Source: CAIUVD01 sp044338255 (GTDB taxonomy: Bacteria; Planctomycetota; UBA11346). Taken from it: a stretch of DNA of 64,000 nucleotides. The position numbers were made by a program, and so were the translations under genes. This document shows, piece after piece, positions 18,669-26,660 of this stretch. The notes beneath the pieces were generated by a model, which did no database searches, was not told the DNA's origin, and worked only from the letters and a program-made list of their open reading frames with translations. Position 1 is the stretch's first letter; each line of letters begins with the position of its first letter. Where the stretch lies: contig JBIILZ010000002.1 of assembly GCA_044338255.1 (NCBI GenBank), positions 1-64,000 on the forward strand, in the 5' to 3' direction.

Positions 18669-19742
18669 GAGCGCCGCCGCCGCCGCGCGCCCCGACAGCC
18701 AGGCGCCCTCGACCCGTGGCCGGCCACCGAAGGCATCGCCCGCCAACAGCACGGGCGCCGCCGCCGCCACGCGCACGTACGGGGCGGCGACGGTGACCGT
18801 CGGCAGGCTGTATTTCCATTTCTTCAACTGACAGTCGCCGGCCTTAGCAGTGATGCCGAGACGCCGCAACAGCGCTTCTGCCAGTGGGCGCAGGAGCTCG
18901 ACGATGGCGGCATCGGCGAGCCCATAATGCGCCGCGCTCCAGGCACCAGTAGCGTGCACGATCAGGCCATCGCCGACACGCTCGAACCCTTTCGCGCGTT
19001 GCGAAGCGATCCAGCCGATGGCGGCATCGTCCGCCACCTGTACGCCACCCGGTAGAGGCATGAGCGCTGCGCCGACCTGCGGATAATCGAGCAGCAGGCA
19101 GAGGCAGGGATCGTAGCGTACTGCGAGGACTTCCGGCGGCACCGTGAAGCCCTGGCCGCTCAGGAGCTGCGCCGCCTGCGGCGCGGGTGCGGTCAAGACC
19201 ACGGCGTCGGCGCTGAGCACCTGTGCCGGACCGCGGGCGACGGCACCGGCCGGAGCCAGATCACCCGGTGTGCAGGTTACCTGCACGCGTCCGTCGACCA
19301 CCGCCAGGCCCGTGACCGTGAGCTGATCGCGCAGCGTCAGGCCTTGAGCCATCCCCTGTGCCATCCCCTTTGCCATCCCCTTTGCCATCCCCTGTGCCAT
19401 CCCCTGTGCCATCCCCTGTGCCATCCACTTGGCAAGGCGGTTCATGCCTCCGGGCATGACGTAGCGCGGATGACCATCGGCAGCCACCTCGCCCCCCAGG
19501 CGGGGAAAACCGTGACTCCACACGCGGGCTCCGGCGGCGTGGAGCTCAGCGGCGAATTCCGCATCGCGGGCGGTGATGAATTGCGCCCCGGTATCGTAGG
19601 CCGACTCGCCCAGACGCCGCGTGGCCAGCCGCCCTCCCACCCCACGACCCTTATCAACCACGGTCACCACATGACCGTGGCCGTTCAGTTGCCGGGCGCA
19701 GGAGAGACCGGCGATGCCGGCACCGATGACGAGCACATCCAT
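18654..19742 (-). CDS. Renalase-like FAD-dependent amine oxidase
   Basis: 362 residues. The N-terminal dinucleotide fold VIGAGIAGLSCARQL at residue 4 and GRGVGGRLATRR near 35 are typical of the renalase/amine-oxidase flavoproteins, and the C-terminal APVLLAGDAFGG is the second FAD-contacting motif. Such proteins oxidise small amines or isomerised nicotinamides; the substrate here is unknown. An array of seven tetrapeptides (MAQG/MAKG) at about residues 104-131 is coded by a 12-bp tandem repeat and should form a surface insertion. The start at 19742 puts the FAD motif at the N-terminus. Confidence 0.8.
   Translation of the reverse strand: MDVLVIGAGIAGLSCARQLNGHGHVVTVVDKGRGVGGRLATRRLGESAYDTGAQFITARDAEFAAELHAAGARVWSHGFPRLGGEVAADGHPRYVMPGGMNRLAKWMAQGMAQGMAQGMAKGMAKGMAQGMAQGLTLRDQLTVTGLAVVDGRVQVTCTPGDLAPAGAVARGPAQVLSADAVVLTAPAPQAAQLLSGQGFTVPPEVLAVRYDPCLCLLLDYPQVGAALMPLPGGVQVADDAAIGWIASQRAKGFERVGDGLIVHATGAWSAAHYGLADAAIVELLRPLAEALLRRLGITAKAGDCQLKKWKYSLPTVTVAAPYVRVAAAAPVLLAGDAFGGRPRVEGAWLSGRAAAAALLSGG
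19348..19431. repeat. 12-bp tandem repeat inside the renalase-like gene
   Basis: Seven consecutive 12-bp units of the form GCCATCCCCTGT or GCCATCCCCTTT (plus strand). They encode repeated MAQG/MAKG tetrapeptides and are in frame. Confidence 0.95.
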
Positions 19743-19782
19743 GCGCGAAGCATCGGTCGACCTCGGCCAGGGAGCAAGCACC

Positions 19783-21774
19783 ATGCGCGGCATGATGACG
19801 CACCACAACGCCCTCGCGCACAGCTCGTCGCCTTACTTGCGCCAACATGCGCACAATCCCGTCGATTGGGTGAGCTGGTCTCCCGAAGCGTTCGCCGAGG
19901 CTCGGCGCCGCGATCTGCCGGTGCTAGTCTCGATCGGCTATTCGACCTGCCATTGGTGCCATGTCATGGCCCATGAGTGCTTCGAAGACCTCGAAACCGC
20001 GGCGCAGATGAATCAGCAGTTCATCTGCATCAAGGTCGATCGCGAAGAACATCCGGAAGTCGACCACATCTACATGGACGCGGTACAGGCTCTCACCGGT
20101 CATGGCGGCTGGCCGCTGAATGCCTTCGTCGACCACGACGGCAAACCCTTCTACGCCTGCACCTACCTGCCGCGCCCACGTTGGCGGAGCCTGTGCGACC
20201 ACCTCACCAACTTGTGGACCAGCGATCGCCCACGCGTACTCAGTGCCGCCAACGAGATCACCGCCCATCTGCGCGACGATGATGCCCTCGCCGGGATTTT
20301 TCCCGCCGACTGCGACGAGGCCCTGGCCCGGCAGCTGAACCGGGCCTGGGACGCCGCCCATTTCGGCTTCGCCTGGAATCCGCAGAAGGCTCCGAAATTT
20401 CCGCCCAACCAGTTCGTCAATCTCGCCCTCGGCGACAGCCGCTTGGAAGCGATGGCGGAAGCGATCCTCGAAGCGATGCAGGACAGCGGCCTGCACGATC
20501 GCGTCGGCGGGGGCTTCCATCGCTACAGCGTCGACGCCGAATGGCGCCTGCCGCACTTCGAGAAGATGCTCTACGACAACGCCCAGCTGATACCCGCCTA
20601 TGTCCGCCAGGGGCGCGCGGATTTCCGTCAGACGGCGATCAATGCCGGCGATTATCTGCTGCGCGATCTGCAGATTGGTGAGGCCTTCGCCGCCGCCGAA
20701 GACGCCGACGACCCGGATGGCGAAGGCAGCTTCTACGCCTGGAGCCCCGCCCAGCTCGCGGCCGTGCTCGGAGCCGAGGACGGTGCCACCCTGTGCAAGG
20801 CCTGGAACATCAGCGCAGGCCGACGCGAGCTCAGCGACCACGGACATCACGAACCCATCGTCGCGCATATCCCGCACCCGCGAGGTGGCCCGGCGATCGC
20901 TTCCATCGCCGAGCGCGCCGCCTGGGAACCCCTCCTGCCGCAGTTGCGAGCGGCGCGCGACGCCCGCCCGCGACCGGGCCGCGACGACAAACTGCTTACC
21001 GATCAGAACGCCCTCGCCCTGGAGGCTTTCGCGTGGCTTGGGCGGCTGACCGGCGAAGGTCGCTTCCTTGCCGCCGCCCAAAGACTGACCGCCTTCCTGC
21101 GCACGCGGGCCACCCCCGCCGGATTGCTGCGTCTACCAGCTCGTCCGGCCTACATCACCGATTATGGCGCCGCCGTGTGCGGGTTGTGTGCGGCCTTCGA
21201 TCTGCTTGGCGAGCCGACCCTCGTCGATCTCGCCACGACCATCGCCGAGGAATCCGTCACCCGGCTGCGTGGCGACAACGGCGGTTTCTACACCACGCCC
21301 TCCGGACGCAGTGATCTCATCCGCCGCACCCAGGAGCATACCGACAATGCCTGGCCGGGCGGCGAGGCGCAGCTCGCGCTTGGTTTCGTCCGCCTGTGGA
21401 ACCTCACCGGCGCGACCCGCTGGCGGGCCCTCGCCGAGGGCATCCTCTCCGCCGCCGCCGACACCACCGCACGCGCCCCGGCGTCCTCAATCACCATGCT
21501 CGCGGCCTGGCGTCAGTTGCGGCGAGGGCAATTGACCGCCGTCGTCGTTGGCGATCTCAGTCTATCGGCGACCCAGGCGCTGCTGACCGCGACTCGTCAG
21601 CTGCGCGATCCGCACCTCGCCATCATCCCCTTGGCCGCCTGTGCCGCGCAGCCCTGGCATTGCCTCGAAGGGCGTCGCGAGCTGAGCACGCCGCAGGTCC
21701 TGATCTGCACCGCCACCAGCTGCCAGGCCCCCGTGTTCGATCCGGCCGACCTTGCGGCGCGGATGCACGCATGA
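19783..21774 (+). CDS. YyaL/SPATA20-like thioredoxin-domain protein (DUF255)
   Basis: 663 residues. The N-terminal DUF255 thioredoxin-like domain carries the family opening NSSSPYLRQHAHNPV-like sequence (here SSSPYLRQHAHNPVDW) and YSTCHWCHVM with Cys56 and Cys59. The remaining 500 residues form an alpha/alpha-barrel glycosidase-like region (HFEKMLYDNAQLIP, KLLTDQNALALEA, YAWSPAQL). The biochemical role of this widespread family is not settled. The ATG at 19783 is preceded by GGGAG at good spacing. The stop overlaps the next gene (ATGA). Confidence 0.88.
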   Translation: MRGMMTHHNALAHSSSPYLRQHAHNPVDWVSWSPEAFAEARRRDLPVLVSIGYSTCHWCHVMAHECFEDLETAAQMNQQFICIKVDREEHPEVDHIYMDAVQALTGHGGWPLNAFVDHDGKPFYACTYLPRPRWRSLCDHLTNLWTSDRPRVLSAANEITAHLRDDDALAGIFPADCDEALARQLNRAWDAAHFGFAWNPQKAPKFPPNQFVNLALGDSRLEAMAEAILEAMQDSGLHDRVGGGFHRYSVDAEWRLPHFEKMLYDNAQLIPAYVRQGRADFRQTAINAGDYLLRDLQIGEAFAAAEDADDPDGEGSFYAWSPAQLAAVLGAEDGATLCKAWNISAGRRELSDHGHHEPIVAHIPHPRGGPAIASIAERAAWEPLLPQLRAARDARPRPGRDDKLLTDQNALALEAFAWLGRLTGEGRFLAAAQRLTAFLRTRATPAGLLRLPARPAYITDYGAAVCGLCAAFDLLGEPTLVDLATTIAEESVTRLRGDNGGFYTTPSGRSDLIRRTQEHTDNAWPGGEAQLALGFVRLWNLTGATRWRALAEGILSAAADTTARAPASSITMLAAWRQLRRGQLTAVVVGDLSLSATQALLTATRQLRDPHLAIIPLAACAAQPWHCLEGRRELSTPQVLICTATSCQAPVFDPADLAARMHA

Positions 21775-22220
21775 GCGCAGCGCATTTCACCATTGGCAGC
21801 CCCCTGCGTGCGATGCTCGGCGTGCTGCTTCTGTGCGCCGCCAGCAGCGTGCTGTTGGTCAGCCACACCATCGATTGGGGCGTGGCGTGGACGGCGGTGA
21901 TCCCGGCCCTCGCCCTGCTGATTCCGGCCTGGGCCCTGTTGCAGCGCAAGACCTTGACCTGCGCCAACGGGAAGCTCCTCATCACCAGCGGCTGGCTGTG
22001 GCGCCGCGCCATCGAATTCAAGACCACCGATGCCGAATTGGAATTGCTGCCGACCGCCGGCCTGATGGCGGTGGTGCTGCATCGCGGGACGAGCGCACAG
22101 CCCTTGGCGACCTTTGTCCTGCCCAGCACCGCACAACGATTGGCAACGTGGCTCGACGAGCAACATCCACAGCGGGCTTTCCCCCGGCAAAAGCCACTGC
22201 TGCCGGAAGGCGATCGCTAA
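21771..22220 (+). CDS. Small two-helix membrane protein, unknown
   Basis: 149 residues. Two hydrophobic helices (MLGVLLLCAASSVLLV and WTAVIPALALLIPAWALL) are followed by a beta-rich soluble part of about 80 residues, a design seen in PH-like or YcxB-like membrane proteins. No signature was recognised. The ATG overlaps the stop of the YyaL gene, so it is translationally coupled to it and may help localise it. A terminator hairpin follows. Confidence 0.65.
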   Translation: MSAAHFTIGSPLRAMLGVLLLCAASSVLLVSHTIDWGVAWTAVIPALALLIPAWALLQRKTLTCANGKLLITSGWLWRRAIEFKTTDAELELLPTAGLMAVVLHRGTSAQPLATFVLPSTAQRLATWLDEQHPQRAFPRQKPLLPEGDR

Positions 22221-22227
22221 AAAGACC

Positions 22228-22253
22228 GACTCCCGGGGAGGTCCCCGGGAGTC
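22228..22253 (-). terminator. Terminator hairpin between convergent genes
   Basis: GACTCCCGGGG, a four-base loop and the exact complement. On the minus strand it is followed by GGTCTTTTTA, giving a rho-independent terminator for citrate synthase; on the plus strand it may also stop the YyaL unit. Confidence 0.85.
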
Positions 22254-22259
22254 AGTGAA

Positions 22260-23498
22260 TCAACCCGAACCGGCGATGATCGCATCACCATGGGCGGTGC
22301 CCGATGGCGAGTAGTAATATTTCGGACGCATGATCGGCACACCCTTGCCGCCGCGCGCTTCGCAACGCTCGTAGACGATCTGGGCAGCGATGCCGACGGT
22401 GCGCGACATGCCGAAGAGCACGGTGTAGTACTCGGGTTCGGTCAGGCCGCAGGCCTGCAGCAGGGCCCCCGAGGCGCTGTCGACATTGGGATACGGATTG
22501 GAGATCTTGGGGTTGGCCTTGAGGATCGGCGGGACCACCTGCGCGAGCAGCTTGACCATCTTGAACAGCGGGAAATCCGGGCAGATGTCCTCGCCAACCG
22601 AACGCAGCAGGCGCGCCCGGGGATCTTCGACGCGCAGCACGGCGTGGCCGAAGCCATAGACCACCTGCTTGGCATCGAGCTTCTTCTGGATCATCACGCG
22701 CACCGATTCAGGCGTGAGATTGTCGGTGCCGACCGTGGATACGCACTCGTTGATGAATTCCAGGCATTCCTGGTTGGCGCGTCCATGCAGCGGACCGGCG
22801 AGACCGGCCATCGCGGCGAGGATCGACTCGTACATATCGGCCTTGCCGGAAGCCACGGTCTTGCCGGTGAAGGTCGAGAGATTGCCGCCGCCATGATCGA
22901 AATGCGCGACATCAAAGACGCGCATAAGCTTGGCGAGCTTGGCCTGGGCGGCGCCCTGGAGGCCGGGAACGCCAAGCATATGCACGAAGTTCTCCATGTA
23001 GCCGAGATCTTCGCGCGGCGTGATCGGATCGCCCCAGCCTTCGCGGAGGCGGAAGATCGCCGCCGTGATAGTGGGGATCTTGGCGATCAGATCCATGCAG
23101 TCGGCGCGGTAGTCGCCCTTGTTGGTCGAATACATGCCGAGCACGTTGATCGCATGGATGAACCACTTCATCGGATGGCCATGGCGCGGCAGGGTCTTGA
23201 GCGATTCAAAAACCCCCGGCACGACCACCGCGCGCGACATCAGCTCACGGCGGAAGCCCGACAGCTGCTCAGCCGTGGGCCAGACCTTGTAGAGCAGGAG
23301 GTAGATGACTTCTTCGGGATCGCGGTGACCGATGGCCTCGACGGCATTGCCGACGTAGAACAAACCGGTGTCGGCTTCGACGGCGCTGGTGGTGCAATAG
23401 CCCACCGGGACGCCGCGCAGACCGGACTCGAGATGATCGAGGGTCATCTGCAAAAGGATTTCGGGAGCAGCGGTGGAGGGTTTGGTTGCATCAGCCAT
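22260..23498 (-). CDS. gltA: Citrate synthase of the mitochondrial (eukaryote-like) type
   Basis: Condenses oxaloacetate and acetyl-CoA. 412 residues. LAGPLHGRANQE holds the first catalytic His, GFGHAVLRVEDPRA the second, and the catalytic Asp falls in the NPYPNVDSASGALL region. GHAVL followed by R-x-x-DPR, FDHGGGNLS, PNVDSASG and YYTVLFGMSR match mitochondrial and plant citrate synthases better than the bacterial hexameric type (which reads GFGHRVY). The start at 23498 has GGGAA upstream. It is divergent from a ketoacyl synthase gene across a 167-bp gap. Confidence 0.93.
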   Translation of the reverse strand: MADATKPSTAAPEILLQMTLDHLESGLRGVPVGYCTTSAVEADTGLFYVGNAVEAIGHRDPEEVIYLLLYKVWPTAEQLSGFRRELMSRAVVVPGVFESLKTLPRHGHPMKWFIHAINVLGMYSTNKGDYRADCMDLIAKIPTITAAIFRLREGWGDPITPREDLGYMENFVHMLGVPGLQGAAQAKLAKLMRVFDVAHFDHGGGNLSTFTGKTVASGKADMYESILAAMAGLAGPLHGRANQECLEFINECVSTVGTDNLTPESVRVMIQKKLDAKQVVYGFGHAVLRVEDPRARLLRSVGEDICPDFPLFKMVKLLAQVVPPILKANPKISNPYPNVDSASGALLQACGLTEPEYYTVLFGMSRTVGIAAQIVYERCEARGGKGVPIMRPKYYYSPSGTAHGDAIIAGSG

Positions 23499-23665
23499 GG
23501 CTGTATTCCCGGGGACGAGTGAACTGCCTTGAACCGTGCCACGTGACCAGCGACCCCGCAAGAGGTGGTGCTGTAGCAGTCGATCCATGCAAGAATGGTA
23601 CCCTGGAAGCGCATCCGGCGCATGGATGTTGCCGGACTGCCGCCGGACGGTGTGCTGTGCACCGC

Positions 23666-24646
23666 ATGCATGCGACGGTTTATCACGATCTGGGTATTGC
23701 CGCCTGGGACTGCCGGATAGCCGGCCTCAGCGCCGCCCAGGCTTGGCAGGCACTGCAAGCCGGTCGGCGCCTCCTACCACCCTCGCAGCCAACCTCCGTC
23801 ATCGCACTGCAACCCTTGCTGCTGGAAGCCGCCGCGGCTCCCTGGCGCGCGATCCACGACCAGCCCGGGTTGGTCGCCTGCGGTTTGGCCACCAGCAAAG
23901 GTGATCCGTGGGCGTTTACTCCGCTCCACGCCGCCACCGCCGGCCCCGGCCATGTCGGCGCCGCCGTCGCTCGCCAACTGCAGCTCGGCGTGCACGTGCC
24001 CTGCGCGGTGGCGGCAGCGTGTTCGACCGGACTCTACTCCCTGCTCGCCGGAGCCGACTGGATCGCCAACGGCAGCTGTTCGCGGGCCCTCGTCGGGGCC
24101 GTCGATGGCTCTCTCCCGGATTGGCTGCAGGCCGGTTTTGCGCGCATGGGCGTGCTATGTACCGATGGCGATCCCCGCGCCGGCGAAGGCGGCTCCAGCG
24201 GCTTCGTGACCGCCGCCGGGGCCGGCGTGATCGCCCTGGTGCGCGGGGCCGCTGCGTGGCGCCTCGTTGCGGGCGTACGCCTCGGCGATGCCGGCCACGA
24301 GACCCACTTCGTCCATCCGCAAACGCTGACCACCGCCCTGACCGCCTTGTGGGAGGTGCAACCCGAGCCCGACCTCATCGTCACCCACCTCACCGGCACC
24401 GCCCTCGGCGATGCCTATGAGCTGGCCGGCCTCGACGCCGGACCCTGGCGCCACGTCCCGCGTCTGGTCCTCAAACCGCTCATCGGCCACACCCTGGGCG
24501 CCAGCGGCGCCGTCGAGCTGGCCCTCGCCCTGCACTCGCCGGCCCGCCGGATGTGGAAATTGAGCCTCGGCTTCGGAGGACATCTGGCGGCGGTGGCGGT
24601 GGCGCGATCACGCGCCGATCAGGTCACAACCCCAGTACGCGCTTGA
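23666..24646 (+). CDS. Stand-alone beta-ketoacyl synthase-like protein
   Basis: 326 residues, shorter than FabF (about 410). The condensing-enzyme triad is intact: Cys119 in AAACSTGLYSL, His241 in THLTGTALGD (the usual HGTGT with the first Gly replaced by Leu), and His275 in LIGHTLGASGAVE with Lys270 ahead of it. It should therefore be able to condense or decarboxylate acyl thioesters. No ACP, ketoreductase or dehydratase gene is adjacent. The start is uncertain (ATG 23666 or GTG 23657). Its 3' end overlaps the convergent toxin gene by 23 bases. Confidence 0.75.
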   Translation: MHATVYHDLGIAAWDCRIAGLSAAQAWQALQAGRRLLPPSQPTSVIALQPLLLEAAAAPWRAIHDQPGLVACGLATSKGDPWAFTPLHAATAGPGHVGAAVARQLQLGVHVPCAVAAACSTGLYSLLAGADWIANGSCSRALVGAVDGSLPDWLQAGFARMGVLCTDGDPRAGEGGSSGFVTAAGAGVIALVRGAAAWRLVAGVRLGDAGHETHFVHPQTLTTALTALWEVQPEPDLIVTHLTGTALGDAYELAGLDAGPWRHVPRLVLKPLIGHTLGASGAVELALALHSPARRMWKLSLGFGGHLAAVAVARSRADQVTTPVRA

Positions 24647-24962
24647 TGGCGTTGTCGACCATGAACATCGTTGCATCGTCCAATTGGCCGACGTGTTCTT
24701 CGATGGTCGACTTGTTGATCGAGCGCATCTGCGTGGTGTTGACGATGGAATCTTTCCCCAATCCCGTTTCGTGGGCTTTGAGCCAGACGCATCCCGGTAA
24801 GGTGCGGAGTTCCATATTCGAGGTTATCGACAAGACGATGACCGTGGCGATGCGACTGGCATTGAACTCGTCATCCTGGATGACCAGGACGGGACGTCGG
24901 AAACCCGGCTCCGATCCGAGCGGATCCCCGAGATCGACCCAGCACACATCGCCACGTCGCAT
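24624..24962 (-). CDS. MazF/PemK-type toxin (mRNA interferase)
   Basis: 112 residues. The N-terminus RRGDVCWVDLGDPLGSEPG and RRPVLVIQDDEFN are the MazF/PemK signature (GDVYWVDL, G.RPVLVIQ). The later TQMRSINKSTI holds the family's basic and Thr residues. MazF-like toxins cut mRNA at short sequences. The ATG overlaps the antitoxin stop in TAATG, the classic coupled arrangement; a GTG six bases upstream is also possible. Confidence 0.88.
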   Translation of the reverse strand: MRRGDVCWVDLGDPLGSEPGFRRPVLVIQDDEFNASRIATVIVLSITSNMELRTLPGCVWLKAHETGLGKDSIVNTTQMRSINKSTIEEHVGQLDDATMFMVDNAIKRVLGL

Positions 24963-25198
24963 TACCACTCCACCTTACGCATGTCGCGGATTCCACCGTT
25001 GAGGAACACGTCATCAACAGGCTGGCCATGCTCGTCGATGAAGTCATTAACGCGCTTGGTGATATCGGTTTCTTGATTTTCTTTGATGAATTTCGCCAAA
25101 GCCATCACATACAGTTCGCTGCGGCTGACCTTGAACTTCGCCGCCAGAATATCGGCCGCTTCAAAGATCGGATCCGGAAGTGAAATGGCGGTTTTCAT
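24962..25198 (-). CDS. Ribbon-helix-helix antitoxin of the MazEF-type pair
   Basis: 78 residues. The N-terminus MKTAISLPDPIFEAAD followed by KFKVSRSELYVMALAKF is a ribbon-helix-helix DNA-binding fold; the acidic C-terminal half (VNDFIDEHGQ) should wrap the toxin. It lies upstream of and overlaps the toxin, and by analogy autoregulates the operon. The ATG at 25198 opens the RHH fold; the upstream extension is not antitoxin-like. Confidence 0.87.
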   Translation of the reverse strand: MKTAISLPDPIFEAADILAAKFKVSRSELYVMALAKFIKENQETDITKRVNDFIDEHGQPVDDVFLNGGIRDMRKVEW

Positions 25199-25264
25199 GG
25201 GTTCAGTATAACCGAGTTTTACCGCTTTCAAGAATCCGAACGCGGCAAAGGGCAACCGTTCCAT

Positions 25265-25302
25265 GCGGCAGCTCTGCCGCTAAATTACGGCAAGACTGCC
25301 GT
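25265..25302. promoter_or_regulatory. Two small inverted repeats in the antitoxin/nrpR divergent gap
   Basis: GCGGCAGCTCTGCCGC (25265-25280) and ACGGCAAGACTGCCGT (25287-25302) share the GGCA/TGCC core and are six bases apart. They lie between two divergent genes, so they fit operators for the antitoxin or for the NrpR-like regulator better than terminators. The rest of the 255-bp gap holds an AT-rich patch near 25335-25362 and three short GGGCCGCAA repeats near 25420-25442. Confidence 0.45.
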
Positions 25303-25453
25303 TCAGGCGCCTTGGAACACAAGTAATGATGCGCTTATTCGCCATATTAATGAATTAGGACTTCTTGCATGCCCGAAATTTCGGCCATGGTGCGTTGGTC
25401 ACAACGGCAACCATTGCCGCAAGGGCCGCAAGGGCCGCAAAGGCCGAAAGCCC

Positions 25454-26629
25454 ATGCCTCCAATCAACGACAGCCAAGCCGCCCACGAGCGCCTCGACGA
25501 GCCTGATGAGCTCTTCGCGGGTGACGTTGCCGTGCCGCTGTCGAGTGAGCCGGTGTCGAGTGAACAACTGCATGAACTGCTGGCCCAGCATGGCGAACGC
25601 TATCAGCCGATTCTCGCGGCCTTGCGCGACCAGCCCTGGAAGGAGCTGGTGACCTCGCGCGAACTGCTCGAAATCCTCAGCTCGCAGGGCCTGGAATGGT
25701 CGGAGCGGACTTTGCGCCTGTACCTCGCGGAGATGGCCGAGGTCGGCCTGATCGAACGCCATGGTCGGCGCGGATACCGTCTGGCTCCGGCCGGCGCCGA
25801 GGTCGCACGTGAGCTGACGGTATCAAAACGCCTCGGCTCGATCCTCTATCACATGGAAGAAACCGTTTGCCGGGTCGGCGGCGATGGCAGTTTCGACCTC
25901 GGACGCGGCGTCGGCCTGGTGTCGATCAACGCCTATGTCATTCCGCTGAGCGTCATCGCGCCGCTGATCGATGACCTTGAAGCAGTCTTCGCCGCCGGGC
26001 TGGCGGTGGGCTCGCGGGTGCTCTTCAGCGCCCCTGGCGATGACATCCTCGGCCGTGAAGTCCCCGCCGGTCATGTCGGCCTGGGCACCATGTGCTCGCT
26101 GACCCTCGCCGGCATGCTCCTGCGCCGCGGCGTGCCGACGCATCCGATCTTCGGTGGGCTGTTACAGATGCAGGGCGGACAGCCTGCCCACTTCCTGGAG
26201 ATGATCCGCTATGATGCGACCTCGCTGTCGCCCAATGAGGTCTTCATCCGCGCCAACTTCACCTCGGTGTCGCGCGCCGCACGCAGCGGCGAGGGCGCGA
26301 TCACGGCCTCCTTCCGGGAAGTGCCGATGGGCGTGCTCGGCCATCTCACCGCCGTCCGCGATGAATGCCAACGCGCCGGCTTCCAGGGCTTCCTGCACGT
26401 TGGCCGCCCCGGCCAACCGGTGCTCAACATCCCCGTGCATGAGGGCCGCGTCGGCCTCATCCTCGCCACCGGGCTCAACCCCCTGGCGAGCCTCTGGGAA
26501 CGCGATCACCGCGTGCTGCATCTCGAAGGCTCGCGGCCGATGGTCGGCCCGGCCCCCTATGAACAGCTGATCACAGTCGGCGAATTCCGCACCCGCATCG
26601 CCGCCCTGACGCGCGAAACCGCTGCGTAA
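25454..26629 (+). CDS. NrpR-like nitrogen regulator (winged helix + DUF128)
   Basis: 391 residues. After about 45 variable residues, residues 50-120 form a winged helix (TSRELLEILSSQGLEWSERTLRLYLAEM, ending IERHGRRGYRLAPAG; only parts quoted are contiguous). The remainder is one NrpR/DUF128 domain (GLGTMCSLTLAGMLLRRG, FGGLLQM, ILATGLNPLASLWE). NrpR of methanogens represses nitrogen-assimilation genes and is relieved by 2-oxoglutarate. Here it lies 31 bases upstream of gltB in the same direction, so it probably controls glutamate synthase and itself. Confidence 0.85.
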   Translation: MPPINDSQAAHERLDEPDELFAGDVAVPLSSEPVSSEQLHELLAQHGERYQPILAALRDQPWKELVTSRELLEILSSQGLEWSERTLRLYLAEMAEVGLIERHGRRGYRLAPAGAEVARELTVSKRLGSILYHMEETVCRVGGDGSFDLGRGVGLVSINAYVIPLSVIAPLIDDLEAVFAAGLAVGSRVLFSAPGDDILGREVPAGHVGLGTMCSLTLAGMLLRRGVPTHPIFGGLLQMQGGQPAHFLEMIRYDATSLSPNEVFIRANFTSVSRAARSGEGAITASFREVPMGVLGHLTAVRDECQRAGFQGFLHVGRPGQPVLNIPVHEGRVGLILATGLNPLASLWERDHRVLHLEGSRPMVGPAPYEQLITVGEFRTRIAALTRETAA

Positions 26630-26660
26630 AAATCTTCATCAACTCGTAACGCGAAACTTT

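Noticed and set aside
25265..25302. Hairpins considered as a terminator
   Set aside because: They lie between divergent gene starts and have no T-run, so termination is unlikely.
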